Shown: piece after piece, positions 50,477 through 64,000 of the stretch | Position numbering within the stretch: the first letter of the stretch is position 1 | Layout of the letters: every line of letters begins with the position of its first letter | Assembly: GCA_013397865.1 (NCBI GenBank) | Contig: VZTI01004803.1 | Span: 1,531,787-1,595,786 of the forward strand | From: Struthidea cinerea | Taxonomy: Eukaryota; Chordata; Aves; Passeriformes; Corcoracidae | Length of the DNA: 64,000 nucleotides | Reading direction: 5' to 3' | Position numbers and translations under genes: made by a program | Notes under the pieces: model-generated | What the model saw: the letters and a program-made list of their open reading frames with translations, nothing else | Database searches by the model: none | What the model was told of the DNA's origin: nothing

Positions 50477-53400
50477 ACAAAGGACTCAAGATTCTCTTGT
50501 AGGTTTGGGAGTTTCTACCTTCCTCAGGTACACTTGAGATGTGTAAGCATTATTCTTATGAAAGCAGTCAATAATATGCCAGCAAAAATAATCTGATTTG
50601 TAGTTTGACTAGTCCCATTGCAGAGAAAAAAAAATTCCAAAGATTTGTCTGTCTTCCACTGACTAGGTGAAGTACATTTCTTTCCAATACTATTAGTGAT
50701 AAACAAGAGGAGCAATAATGCCTATAAAAGCCAAAGAACAATAGCAAGCAAGGCAATTCCAATGATTGTTTAAGCAAACAGTGTTTATTTTTGATAAAGT
50801 TTTCTATCTATCATGAAGATAGTGTATATTGCCATTTGACTTGACTGAGAGTTTTTCAATGAAGTGTTTTACTTGAAGTATCATTCAACAAGAGTAGCAC
50901 TGTTTGTGAAAAAGGATGGTCTTGAAAATTCCTATTAGAAGTATATTGCGGAAAAAAGGTTTTAACTTATTGAGATACCCTGTTTCAAAATTTCTAAATG
51001 TGAATTTTCATTTTTCAGTTCTAATTGACTTCATTTTGAAATGTTGAAAAATGTATATAAAAAGGGATTAAAATTAAAATTATTCATTTAAAGCATTCCT
51101 TGATCAGATTTATAATTCTTTTTTCAGATTATCAATTTGCCTAGGTTTTGAGAATTAAGGCTATTTTTTAGAAGATTCAAAAACTTATATAGCACAGAGA
51201 CCTTGTTTCTTCCTAATTTTCAATTGTATTGATTTTCCTCTCTTGTAGGAAGGATACATTTTTTGTAAGATTTCAACCTTTCTGAATTGCTATCTCCTCC
51301 AACCAGATATAAACAGCCAGAGTATCTCTGACCACTCTGGTTTTTTCTCTGCATGAAACATGAATAAAATATTTTGTTTCCCATGTGGTGAAGAGGGTTC
51401 TTATGGCCCTTATTTTCCAGTAAATTGACGGCAATTCTTTTCTTAGATCTGAGCATCTTTCCCAGCTGAACATGGGGCAGTGGACGACTGTGTAATACTT
51501 ATTTAGTAATACTATTTCTTCATTTCTGCAAGTCAGTATCTTGAAAATGGATGCCTTAATCTTGTGTGAATGTGGAATTTCAGAAATACTAAACAATTTA
51601 GAAATATTCATCTCCTCCATCTGTGTTTAGGCACCCATCTGAGCATGCAATTTCAGAAAATCATGTTCACCCAGTTTTTGCCCATTCTTGGCCTTGTCTC
51701 AGTCTTGTTGTGGATCTTGCTATTTTTTTTTTCTTTTTTTTTTTCTTTAACACTTTTGGAATTTATTAATGCCAGTTAGAGAATTTCAGGATTTCCAGTC
51801 TGGAGAGTTCTCTTTGGCATTCTTCGTTTGAAGGTAAGCCTATGTACTTGCATATAAATATAAAGAAAATTAAAAAAGAAAGTTAACTTGATTATAGTCA
51901 ATTAGTTACTTCAAAGAGAGAAAAATAGCAGGAACTACGTTTTTTGTTGTACCAACAACGAAAAATATAACGAAACAGTATAAAAATCAGATAAAATTAG
52001 CAATGAACTATTAGTAATGAGGCTGATAACCACTGGAAGAAGTTAGCAAAGATAGCTGTGGTTTCTCCATTTTCTGATGTTTCCAAATCAAGATGGAACA
52101 TTTTTGTGAAAGGTCTGTGTAGTCAAATATAGCTTATTTGGCTCATTTCAAGTGTAGCCAAGTTGCATCCCCTATCCATTGATTCACCTGTTCCAATAGT
52201 TCCTCTAGACAGAAAAATGTAATAATAAGTATGTAAAAGACTTAATAAAATATTTTTCTTATCAGTGATGAAATATTCTTATCTAAGATGAGAGAGCTCT
52301 ATGTTGTTATTTTGAAATTAAAATACTGCACATAGTGTGGTGTAGAACAACATAATGCAGGAAACCACTGTCAAATTATAAGGATTTATATTTCAAATTA
52401 TTAATAATTAACATTTGTTGGATGCATCGTATGGTATTAACAAGACAGCAGATTTATATGCTCTGAAATTCAACACCATTTTGGAGATGCCCAAGCTAGG
52501 TCTGAGAAAACTGGCATTTTGGATTGCACAGTGAGAAATTCCAGAGTCATAGAAACCCTTTTTCCTTAGTAGTCAAAGGTTTGAGCATATGCAAGAGACT
52601 TTACCTTGGGTACAGTTAGCATGGTGCCAGATTTACATAACTGTCTCTCCTGTTAGTGAATTATTAGATATGACCTGCTAATATCATTACCAAAGATTTC
52701 CACTGCTCAACAGGGTTTAAACCATAAGAATTTTATCCAACTATTTTAGAGATCAAAAGTTCAGAAGTTGCGCGAGCAAAACTGGAAGAACTCTTCAAAA
52801 ATACTTGGGTTTGCACGTTCTTTTCAAAATGCCTGCAAGACCTTTCTCGTGTGATTTTTTTAAACAATTTTCTAATCTAAAAATATTCTTAACAACGTTT
52901 CTAAATTTTTTTTTCCACTTGTTGAAAATGTGGTACACCTAAACGATACTATCTTGCAAAATTTTGCAAGCTTCAACTGGATTTAAATTATTTTGATGTG
53001 ATACGTCATAGAATTCAAGCTTTTAAATTAGGACCTGTTTGTAAAATTTAAGCACTGGATATAAGAGAATATATATTTTAAGCAGTAATAAAGTAAAAAT
53101 GCTGAAGAGTGACAGAGTGCTCCACCTTTCTGCGAGGACATTATCAAGTGACATAAGCTTTGCCTAGTGTGGAGCAGCATTGCGTTTCCTGTGATTTCCT
53201 TCTGCCAGGTGTCATCTCAGACTAAATTAAAGGCTGCGCTTTCTTTTTTTTCATTAGATATTTCTGGTTAATTTCATTTCATACTTTTTCACTTCAATTT
53301 CACCTTCAACAAGCTAATCCTGAGTAAATGAGAAGCCTTTTTATACAGGCTGATAGTGCTTATATATGCGTGCAGTTTTACTTATGTATGTATTCCTCTG

Positions 53401-54364
53401 GCCCACACAGTAAAAAATATCCATGGAGAGCACTATGGGGTCATGGAACTGGATAAAATATTTTAGTATCCTGTTAGGAAAACTGTACTGAACTCTCCCA
53501 GTCGGGGACGTGATTTCTTTTCTGTGGTAGGATCTGCCTGCAAAAGTTTTGGAGTTCTTTTGGAGGAAGGAGAACGTTGTTGGCATGGCATCCTTGCTTT
53601 AGCCATCAATTTCTAACAGTATGTTTCTCAGGAGTTACACTGCAGAATTCCCTGAGCATAGATTGCCCTGGGGGACTCCTGGAAGGGAGACTGGAAAATA
53701 ATGCCAATGGTTGATTTTCAAAAGGGAAAGAGATCATATCAGTATTTCCAGATTAAGGTAAAAGCTAGCAGACTCTTCTGAAATAGCAAAAATTTTGTAG
53801 AGTCATATGTATCTGCTCATTAGGTTCTACAGATTTCAGAAGTGCTGCCTTCATGTATATGAACATCATTCTGTGCCTATTACTGATCATATGATTATTT
53901 GATATGAACAGAATCATTTATATATTCTTACTCTTTTATTTTGCTGTGACCAGTAAAATATCGACTACAAAAACTGTTGAAAGAGCAATCCATCATCAGA
54001 GTCCTGACAGACGGCTGTGTTTGAGGTTTGCCACTGTTGTCCTGGCAGGAACATTCATATTTTCCTAGAAGTAAGATGAGTTTAGCTGCCATGAGATCTG
54101 CCCTCTCAGCCTCTCTTAATCATAAACTAGTACTTGTATCATAGGGCCTGATAAAATTCTGTTGTCACTGATAACTATAGTCTTCACTGCAATTAGAAGT
54201 TAACTGGGGCACAAAATAATACTAAAAATGTCAGGATGTTTTTGTGATAGACATTAAACTGTGATGTGTTTGCTAAGTTCAAAGACCTGAAGAGTACTGA
54301 CAGACTGAGATTCATGTCCTGTATTGGTACTGACACATGGCATCCTTACAGGAGAAGTTCAGGT

Positions 54365-54433
54365 GACTTTAGTTCAGTAATATCTGTTCTGTCTGATAGC
54401 TAATATCAGACTTTAGTTTAGTAATATCTGTTC
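54365..54433 (+). repeat. 44-bp-period local duplication
   Basis: GACTTTAGTTCAGTAATATC at 54365 recurs as GACTTTAGTTTAGTAATATC at 54409, each followed by TGTTC, with unrelated-looking sequence between them. Confidence 0.85.
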
Positions 54434-56976
54434 ACTGGTTGATAATGTTCCTTTAATTTTTTTTAATCTTCTACAAGGTGATTTTTCAATCTCTGAATTA
54501 CGCATTTGAGTACTTTAAATGGTATATTTTCTCTCTGACTTCTCCCAGAGGGACCAAGCTTGTAGTTCAGTACTTTTATTTTCTCATTTAGCATGCTGTA
54601 AATACATTCCATTGTCGTTGAAAAAATGCTCATCCTGATCAACTATCCACAAACAATATGTTATAGAAACTGCAGAAACTGGGTAGCAATCTATGGCTTT
54701 AGCACTGTTTCCTACAGCTTGCAGCACCAGTAGTCAGCAAATTAACATAGATACTGTATAGCACCTGATACTTCTTTGTTGTAGTTTTAGGGATGTATTG
54801 CCATTAGCAGCTAATCACAATAAACTGGAAAAAAGCCATGTTCTTCTTATAATTCTTTTCTCTCTGTTAAGATGATATTTTTGTGCTGTGGGTATCTTCT
54901 AGATTTTACATGGGAGGATACCATTTTGTAATTAATCAAAACAGAATAAGCTCACAGTTCTATTCCAGACTTCTTTCATACCTGACAGGCAGATGAATAA
55001 GTAAAACTGATTTCATTCCACATAAAAACAATACTTTTTTCTCATTCTACTCATTTATTTATTTTGTGTTACAGTCCAGCGTGTTTTAGAAGGGCTGTAA
55101 AGACATTAGGAGGTTCAACTATTATCATTCCTTGAAGATTCCCTGTATTGTTCAAATTCAGCAAACGGGCATGGAGAACTCCTCTCCTATCACCATTTTT
55201 CCTCACCAGGTTATGTAATTCCTCAATCTTCCTCTTTTATTCAAAGTAAAGTCACATGGTTACCAAATGTCTGTTTGCTAAATGTCTAAGAAAAAAATCC
55301 CTTACTGAGTGAGAAGAGGTCAATTAACCTCCAAACCAAAATAAAGACCTGTATGGCCTTACTGCACACAAGCTGAACCTTTGTAATTCACCTGAGTTGG
55401 ACATGATGGCATTTCATGGAGTTAGATAATTGATACAGTATTTTCATGCATTTCTGTATACGGAGCATTTTACATGCAGGAAGCTCATCTCTCCGAGTAG
55501 TCAGAGACAGAACTTGTGCATTTAGCTACATAATCGACTTCTGCTTGATGGAAGACCAGATGTCTGATAGGGGAGATGCATCTGAGTGTTTTGTCATTGT
55601 GTTTTACACATATTTTCCATTACTTATGCAGGAGCCAAGTAAAGAGACTCAGAAACATAGCTAGAATGAAAATGTTGCAATGCCATTGAAACAACAGTAT
55701 AAACCTTACTATATCTTCCTTGTGGATTTTCTTTTGAAGAAGTCCATCCTCATGTAACTTCCTATTAAAGTGTTCGTTTGGGTTTGTTTGGGCTCTTTTT
55801 AATTAAAAGATGATATTGTATCAGACAGTCAAGCCAGCTTGTCTTGGACAAGCTTCTAAGGGGGCCTGAGTGCTAATAGTAGTCAAGTGAAATAATCTGT
55901 GTGCATGCTCGTCAGGCATGTAGCCTGAACAAGACACTTTGATCTCCATATAGCTCAGAAAAGGGAGAGACTTGAGAGGGAAATTTAACAGATTTTTAGG
56001 TGTCAAGGTCAGAAAAGCTATGTCAAGTTAAATGTGCTTGTCATATTGCATCGGTTTTGAAACCAGTGATACCTCTTGCGAAGGAAGACTCATGCTCCAT
56101 GGCAGATGGGACTGGATAAGGACTTTGCATGGAGTTGATAAAAGCACTGTTTCTTGTAGGTGCTTTCAGCAAAACTGTGAATGCCCAGATGATAATGACT
56201 ATATGTTCCCCAGAAATAACAGCTATATATTCTAAGAAATATATATGTATAATGACACTATTTTTGGTGGGGGGCATATCAGCCTCAAGAACAAAAGCTG
56301 CCCCTGCCATTGTACTCAGCTGTTGCTCTCTGCACTAAAAGCTTTGCCATATTCGGAACTTACAGGAGGCAAAGACAGAGAAATAATATTATGTGAAAAA
56401 TCGACTTGACCGCTGGAAAGTGTTTTTAGATTGTAATATGATTTTCAGCCTTCATTTAACTATTTTTTTTCTTTCCAATCATTTTGAGTTAAATACTTGC
56501 ACTGTTGAACATTATTATTGTTGGTATTCTTCCCTCTCTTCTCTCCATGTGACTCAAAATCATCAAAGGAGAGGCTTCTTTGGCTGCCTAACTTCTCTTT
56601 GAAGATGTAGCAAAATGGTAAATTCTCTTGCAATGCTATTAATGTTCTATATGTACCTAGCAAGTTTCACAGACATAACAGCATTTAGGTCTCTGATGTC
56701 CATATGGGATTTGCTTTAATAAAATCATAGCTTTGCTTGAATGTTTGCAAATACACCCAGTGTTTATATATTTGCTGTCCTTTGAATTGAAATCAACTTT
56801 GCATTTATCATCCTACAATATGTAAAGCAAAAATAATGGAATATTAATACAGTTTAGATTTTTTTGGTTTTCAGGAATTAAACTCCTCTGAGTAGTTCTT
56901 GATTAAATATGTTATAAATGTCTTAAAAGAATAAGCTAAATAGATTCAGGTGCTTTTTCCCCCCTCCACATTGTAA

Positions 56977-56981
<5 letters not shown>

Positions 56982-57022
<41 letters not shown>
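56982..57022 (+). repeat. (TG)n microsatellite
   Basis: An uninterrupted TG dinucleotide run of about 20 units, starting after AAGTGTC and ending before TTTCAATTG. It lies in the FMN1 downstream flank. Confidence 0.97.
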
Positions 57023-57024
<2 letters not shown>

Positions 57025-58344
57025 CAATTGTGTATCTGAAAGTATAATATTCTCAAAACCAAGATGTGCTATGATAGACTTTGTAAAAGTTATTGTAGTG
57101 GGATGGAGTATTTATTTTTAAACTAAATCCTTATGGAGACATTGACTGTAAATAAAAGACTATATTTTCCTCCTCAGTATTTTTGATAATTTTTTCAATT
57201 TTCTTTTTTATATGGAAAATATATTATTGGGATACTGTAGGTTTCTCTGTTTGAAAAATTCTGTCTAAATAACTTCTTTTATTTACACTGCTTTACTGAT
57301 ACATTTACTATCCCAGGTTCAGTGTGCTCATTAAAAAAGACAGTATTTCTCAGATCTGCAAGGCGTTTGACTATCTACCTTACTGATGACAATTTCTTGA
57401 AGGTATTTTGGGGGCGGGGGGTGCATCTGAAGCAATTTGCACATGTCTGAAGACGTAGACTTCCTTTAGTTCTCATCCCACTTTTGGCAGCTTGTTGCAT
57501 TTCCAGATGTATAATACTGAAAAGCTTTTCAGTAACTCAGACCATACTGCCCACAAAATCATAATAAAATGGTATCTCAGAGGTTTGTATCATCCATGTC
57601 TTCAGACATTAATATTTGTATTGTTCTCTACAGGAAGAAAAACCTATAAATTGAATGATAACTTTGTATATATTTTGCTGTTACTTGTGTAACTATATTG
57701 GTAGTGTAGGAAACCTTACTATCATTAGTGTATACTTTTCCAGTTTTCCTATAGTCAGAATAGAAAACAATTACAATGTAAGTAGAAAATTATGCTGTGA
57801 TTTCGTTCAGCAACTGACCTTTTTTGGGGAGTACAGGAACTGGAAGCATCTTCACCAGAATCCTCAGCAACCCTCCAAAGACAGATATATTTTAGGCAGT
57901 TTTGAGGGGGATTTTAGCATCACACATCACATAAATTTAAAACTGGAAGACTATGATTTGGTTTTAGATGTTTCTGGAAACATTATTAATGTAATTGTTT
58001 GAAAATCCTTACCCTTAGCCAAGCAGAGGTTGGAGTGATCATATCAAGAGAGAGTAAGAGCAGCTATATTCTGTGAAGGATCTTGAAAATCACAACAAGT
58101 TAAAAGAGGAAGTGGAGAAACTCAGCAAATCTACAGCAGCATGAGCTATGGATTTTGGGTTGAAAAGCTGCATTTCTCATCACAGAAAAAACTGGAGAAG
58201 ACAAGAATCTAAGCAAGGATTTCAGCCATATAGATGAATTGGAGATAAATTGCCAAATAAAAATAATCACCAAGATGCAGGCATTAACCAAATATGAACA
58301 ACTGTTTGCAATCAATTTACTGTAGAAGGGGACACCTAAGAATT

Positions 58345-58445
58345 GGGACCAACCTGGTCTAGTGGAAGGTGTCCCTGCCCATGGCAGGGGGGCTGGAATA
58401 AGAACATCTTTAAGGTCCCTTCCAGCCCAAACCATTCTGTGAGTC
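58345..58445 (+). mobile_element. CR1 LINE 3' terminal fragment, plus strand
   Basis: About 100 bp matching the extreme CR1 3' end, with CCTGGTCTAGTGGAAGGTGT, CCCTGCCCATGGCAGGGGG and CCTTCCAGCCCAAACCATTC followed by a degenerate TCTGTGAGTC in place of the usual octamer tail. It is heavily 5'-truncated. Confidence 0.88.
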
Positions 58446-61400
58446 CATAAAGACATACTAGATGCCACAATGATGAGCATGTTAGAAATATCTAGATAGG
58501 CACTGAACAGTTAAGCAAGTATGTAATTAGTTACATCATCTTAATTAAAAGTAGTTGAGCAAAGCAATACAGATTCTAGACAGCTTCTTGCTGTCTGCTC
58601 CTTCTCATATTATTTACTGTCTAGTCTCATGGTCCTGTAAGACAAAAAAAAAATTGTGTGCTGCTGAAAAGATGGACTTTATAAGCACTTTTTCTTGGAA
58701 TCCTGATATGCCAGGATGTCAGATGACAGATGGTTTATTCACATTAACAACTAATTTAGTTCATTAAGAACCTGAATTTGGCCCTTGAGTCCAAAAGGAG
58801 TGATGGAGCCTGAAGTTCTTGAACTTTCTTTATGCTTCTTTGAATGCAGGACTTTTTTAGCAACACACAGTATCTAGCCAAAGAGCAGTATTTGCCATAG
58901 AGCTGTGCCTGTGTTATTCTGAGAGAAAAATACCACATGCAGGGAAGAAAATACATCAGATAAAGTGAATTTATTTCCAAGAATAATAGCATACATGTTG
59001 AACAGAAGTCCAAATTTGTAAGACCAATCCTGAAGGTCTAAAATAAATGTCACTCTTCATACAAAGCTCTCATCAGACATAAATCTTATTTTCTATGCTG
59101 CACAATTCTTTATTATTTGTTAATGTATTTCAGCTCTGGGGCTATTGAAAATGTTACTTCTTAAATACAGAATTAATTTGTGATATACTGATTTAAAATA
59201 CTCTGAAGCAAATTTCTGCCTCTAAATAATAGGCAGATTTGATCTATACAATTAAATAATTTCAGAGATGCATTGTTTCATGTCTGTAAGTATCACAGTC
59301 ATTTATCCAGCGGTTAAATCTGGAAATAAAAGTGGGCAATTTTTAAGTTACTTTATATAAATATGCAGATACATATATATGCATATGTATATTTTAAAAA
59401 ATATGTATACATATACCTCTAATAGAAACTATTCTATTGATATGACAAAAGAAATTGATCCTGTCGTAGATCTAATATCTGTATTTCAGCAATATATAAT
59501 GAAATTTTTGTACATCTGTTGTTCAGGAAAGTACAGTTAGTGCAAAATCAACAGTAAAAGCTGGGTAACTGTAGTTATTGAAATAATTTAAAAGCAAATG
59601 AGCATTTGAGATGTGTTTGTCAGAAAACTTAAAGCAGACTGGGGATTTCTATGTGTAACCTCTTTCATGAGACAAATCCCAAGGTCCTTTACTAAATAAT
59701 GAAATTAGCAATGCAAATATTGATGAATACACTAGGTCAAACAAAGCAGTCCTTGCTCTTGAGAGTGCTGCTACCGTGCGTCAACAAACCAAGGGATTCC
59801 AGATGCAAAAAAAGTGCAAGCCCTGAAGCCAGCCAAATGGGAGACCTGGATTTAAAGCCATGCTAGGTTTTTGGAAAGGATCAAAATTTGTTCAAAACAG
59901 TTTGCAAGTCTTGGTTTTGCTTTCTATATAATTGTTACATTTCATTGTGTCTGTTTGCTATAGTGCTTTTTGCTTCTTACAGACAATCTTTGACACACTC
60001 ATGAATGTGCCAAATCTTTCCTGTAAGATGGTGGGTGAGCAGGTGTTTGGCCTTCAGAAGTTCCTGGGTTGCATATAGGTCATTTGCTATATGGACTGGT
60101 GCTTGAAGAAACGATGTTCTTATATAGGCAATTCCCAGACCCTTGGAAAAAGTTAGGGGTTTTCAAGTTTGGTCTTAGAGTACTGTTTTATCTACCCCTG
60201 AAAAGAGAAACTAAAGCTCCACAGATCACAGCTGAAGACAGGCTCAAAAGAAATGAGTGGTGATTTAACTTTTACAACTTATTCTTTCTCAGTGAAACTT
60301 GTTTAGGCATGCTGGGCCTTCATGAAAACCCTCTGCAGCTTCTTAAAAAGAATGTGAAGGGTGAGTGAAGAATAATATTTTCAGTCACAGTGTGTTATAA
60401 GACTTCTAAGACTTCTTTCTTTTTTTTTCCTCTTGCATTGTTTCCTCTTTGTAAATTTTTCTTCCTCTTTCTCCCTCCCTGGTTAAGAAACCATTGCTAG
60501 ATTCATGTGCATTTATCCAGCTCCAATATTTGTTCATTACTAGTAATAAGATTTATTCAAACTGCAAATTCCATGGCTGAAATGTTTAAGCCATTTGAAA
60601 TTGCTCCAATAATTGATCTCTAAATTTCTCAGCCAGATTTTTGGTCATGCTTGTAAGTATTTTTGTTAGTACTTACAAGTTTTCATTTCAGATTCAATTA
60701 GTCACAGAGTCAGGCACAAAACTCCACCACATGATTCATAACTAATCAAGATAGTGTAAATCGACCACTGAGAATTCTACAAATATATAAGTAGCTGAGC
60801 AGTAAAACTTGAAATCATCTTGTTACAAAAAGCTTAACCCACAAATGGCCATATACAATTGAGCTCCAAAGGACCATGTGTGTGAGTCAAGGGAAACGTT
60901 TTTAAATTTTGAGGTCTATATTTTTTATCTTTTGCTTCTCTTACTAACCTCAAAAATGGAAACACTGTGATGTTTTAAAGTTTTCTTTGCATATCTCCCT
61001 TGCAGCATGTGTAGCAGTATTTTTGGCTGTTGATTGACTATGAATCAGACAAGTGTGTTATACCCCTTTGTTTTTCACTTTGAGAATCTTTGATTTCCAT
61101 TGAAGTGTTGATGAAGGCTGACAGTGCTCATTTTATATGTGATTCAGAGCAGCCGTAGCCATTCCTGTTTTTGAGAAATGCAATGGTGCAATGCAAATGT
61201 TCTGAAAAGGCTATGCATTCAAGATAGGGTTTTAATTATAGGTCACATTGCTACTCTTAGGGTCTGAAGTTCAGTGATATTAAAGATTTGAAAGATATTT
61301 AAATAGAATTTAAAGGAAAGCACAATGTGCGATGTATTCTCTGATTACAAAAATTATTTGCTAAGAATGAGTAAGAGACAAGGCCAAGGCCAGAATTTTG

Positions 61401-64000
61401 TCCACTCTTCCAGATTTAAAGTCATCATCAGAAAGTCTCATACAATGGTCTTCCCCACCACACCCCTCGGATGATGCACTCCAGCACTCCAAAATGGTGA
61501 TGCAGATGCAAGATGAGTTTCTGAGACTGCTTCATGCACACACTTCTGTAGTTGTCTTTATTGCTTACATACAATAGTATCTTTTTGGAGGTTTTCACAA
61601 TATGACACTGCCACAGAAAGCAAGCTTTGGGTCCATATGCTATGTCCCTACAACAAAAACACCTTGAGATCTTAAAAGAAGTTTCTCATCTCTTCTGGTC
61701 TTAAGTGTCTTCTAAAATACCAAACCAAGTCGACCTGCAAGCCTGTCGTGAAACTATGACGTTAATAAAAAACATGAAAGCAAAACAGTTTCTGAGTTTA
61801 CATTCTTGAAAAGAGAACAAGTTGCATATGAATCTAAAGATCCTCTTCAAAGCTGGGAAGTTGATTGGGATATTTTCCAAAAGTAAGAATCAGTGTAAAC
61901 TTGGATCACATTGAGATGTAAATGTGTTCTTTTCCTTGAAACAGCATTAAACAGCTGAGAATCAGTTACCTTATCTTATTCAGTAGAGTTTTTGGAAAAA
62001 CAGAGGTGAAGACAATATTAATTTTTAAGTAATGTGAGCACATGAAATCTGATGCCAAACTGCCCTTTGTAGGCTTATTTTGAGCTAATTCCCAAGGCAT
62101 CTTTCTGAAAATGTATCCTTTGGACTAAAAAAACAAAAAGGCAAAACCCACTCTCTTGGACCCTACTGTTTTAGTTCCCTGTATGAATCTTCTGGTTTGA
62201 TTTAGGCATGTGCTGCTCGGTTCCCATGTGCATAGTTGTTGTAGTATTTACTTTGGAAGGAAAAGTGAGTATATGGTTCACGCCTTAACCTTGTCAAGCT
62301 TTTCCCTTACCAACTTGAACTGACACCGTACAAGTTCTGAAAGGAAAGGCCACAGCCAAAATTAATCATAAACATTAACCATAAAATATTAGTCTTGACC
62401 CTACCAAGGGGCAGACCTCTAGGAATAACATCCTGCTCCTTAAGAAAATAACATCCCTCTCCAACCGAGAGGTGCAGACGATCTCGTCTGTGCGTGACGG
62501 ACACGCTGACCTGTGCCTCGGGGTGTAACATCCAATCTCAGCTCAGAAGGAAATGTGCACTCCAGGCCTTACCTTGTGGAAGTCAAACACAGCTCCGTAT
62601 ACAGGCTTTGGCAACTTGTGTCCTCTGCATGAAACCTGTCCTGTCTGAGGTTGTGCTGTAAGGTTAGGGCTTTATGCAAAGCCAGACTAAGGCTGAAGCT
62701 GGAAAATTTAGAGCTGCCACCCCTGCTTCCAGGCTGTTTTGACCTGAATGAATACTGTATGTATATACTTCACATCATTGCTCCAACATTGAGCCCTGAG
62801 GGAAGGTTACAGTCTGTAGCTCCTTTGTAGCATTTCACTTGAATAGACCCTATGATTAGTTTATTCCTAGAGACACAATCCATAGGTTATTGGAGAACCT
62901 GTTTCTGTAGCTATCAAACAGTGTGTTGTTTATCAGCAAATTTAATTCATGAAGCCTCTGAAATCTGAAAACTCCAGAACCAAAACTAATTAGTATTGCC
63001 AAATACTAATTTTTTTTTGAAAAGAAATAATAAATCAAATAAAAACTTACTTATTGCAAGTTGCTGGAGATGAAACATAGGTGCCTAAATCGAGGAAGAC
63101 CTGCAACATTGAATGAAGCACTCCCTAAATATCAGTAAAATACCTGGCATGTAATGATAAATCAGGTTACTTCCCAGGAGATGTTGATTGTACTGACATT
63201 GATAGGGAGAGATTTCAGCACCAAGTTGTTGAACTTGTGTCAAGGGTGCCCCGCAGATGTATTTCTGATATTGCTGGCCTCCTTTAATTCAATCCCTTGC
63301 CAGCAAGAGTAAGATGTGAGTACCCCACTTTCCAGGGGTTCCCCTTTGCATGAACTCCTCAGTGTCACCTCACCAAGTGATTTTGGTCTTCATTTTCCCA
63401 GCATGTCAGCCCCAGATGGAAACTGAGCTGCTGTTGGGACTGACAGGTTACAAGGGAAGAGAACTGGGGAGACAAAATGACACCATCCTAAACTGGTGCA
63501 TTTACAATCATTACAGAAGACTAAAAAAAGATTTTGCTGGTAACCCCCGTTTTTCCCCATGGGAGAAAGTGGGGTTTGTTTTACCCATTGACTAATACCA
63601 AATAAAGAATGAACTTCAAGATTTTGCAATTAAATTATTACTTGTAACAAATTCATGAGGTTAAAACTTCTCTGGGATTTCTATGCCACACTGAAGTACA
63701 GCTATGCCCCCTGTGAGTGAATTTGACAGATTTGATAGAGATGGTAGAGATTGTTGCTGTGTCATCTGCTGGATAAACGCCTTGAAATAAGTGAATATTT
63801 TCACAGGAATTGATGTGTGCTTGTTTTGTACTTGCGTAGTCTATTTATATCTCACAAATATAAACTGTACTCTATGCAGATGGCTTACTTCTGACAACGC
63901 AGTACAAACTGAGTACACTCCTCCTCTCACACTAATGCCAATACATCTCTCCTGTTATTAATAAGCTATTTAGACACATTCTGACAGCAGGCTAGACCTC

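Larger units (their letters stand above)
48747..50500 (+). other. FMN1: FMN1 3' untranslated region (end estimated)
   Basis: This sequence follows the FMN1 stop directly, with no splice signal needed. It is AT-rich, with stops in all frames apart from short chance frames. Variant poly(A) hexamers ATTAAA occur at 49013, 49265 and 49594, and the first canonical AATAAA is at 50471. Several 3' ends are therefore possible, and the drawn end assumes use of the canonical signal. A long TA microsatellite lies within it. RNA evidence is needed to fix the end. Confidence 0.5.
50501..64000. other. FMN1 downstream flank, no gene recognised
   Basis: This is about 13.5 kb of AT-rich DNA after the presumed FMN1 3' end. 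It contains a 44-bp-period duplication (54365-54433), a GT microsatellite (56982-57022), a G-rich spot (57410-57423), a CR1 3' fragment (58345-58445) and a CpG-dense patch with a palindrome (about 62460-62525). No coding exon on either strand was recognised. In other amniotes GREM1 lies on this side of FMN1 in tail-to-tail orientation. Its single coding exon, about 180 codons, would show as a long open frame, and none is present, so GREM1 would lie to the right of the window. Confidence 0.6.

Noticed and set aside
57410..57423. G-rich run GGGGGCGGGGGG as a possible quadruplex
   Set aside because: There are only two G runs, so a standard four-run quadruplex cannot form from it alone.
58100..58480. 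126-residue minus-strand open frame
   Set aside because: It runs across the CR1 tail at 58345-58445; no recognisable domain.
50501..64000. Search for GREM1 coding sequence
   Set aside because: No open frame of suitable length or cysteine-knot pattern is present on either strand.
1..64000. tRNA, rRNA, CRISPR arrays, bacterial-type operons
   Set aside because: None was seen. The window is vertebrate intronic and intergenic DNA.

Overview
The window is vertebrate nuclear DNA, almost certainly from a bird. It is AT-rich, CpG-poor and gene-sparse, with GT-AG introns. It carries CR1 LINE 3' ends, including the avian-style tail of repeated 'ATTCTATG' units at 18320-18337, and two copies of a retroviral-type solo LTR that I recognise as a common avian family. 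I cannot name the species.

One protein-coding gene is supported: the 3' end of FMN1 (formin-1, the 'limb deformity' gene) on the plus strand. Five coding exons were found by joining splice-compatible pieces: 12142-12234, 35117-35168, 38237-38386, 47561-47645 and 48702-48746, the last ending in TGA. Every junction keeps the reading frame. The joined product, about 140 residues, is the C-terminal end of the formin FH2 actin-assembly domain plus the short basic tail that in FMN-group formins contacts Spire. No earlier FMN1 exon was recognised in positions 1-12141, so the gene's 5' part lies to the left of the window. The rest is intron (one intron is about 22.9 kb), 3' UTR and about 13-15 kb of downstream DNA.

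Layout: 1-12141 is intron. 12235-35116 is the large intron, holding an LTR interrupted by a CR1 (13700-14824), a plus-strand CR1 (17945-18337), a pair of about 138-bp direct repeats (21229 and 22714), a candidate non-coding element near 25.3 kb and a second LTR in the opposite orientation (28953-29500). 35169-38236 is intron. 38387-47560 is intron with a 75-bp tandem array and a minus-strand CR1 carrying an insertion. 47646-48701 is a short intron. 48747 onward is 3' UTR and flank, with TA and GT microsatellites, a CR1 tail and a small CpG-dense patch near 62.5 kb.

In mammals the terminal FMN1 exons and introns and the region 3' of the gene contain limb-bud cis-regulatory sequences for the neighbouring gene GREM1, which lies tail-to-tail with FMN1. 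The non-coding DNA here is therefore a plausible regulatory landscape, but no enhancer can be proven from one sequence. No new protein system was found. The more unusual signals are the paired repeats, the tandem array and several hairpins.
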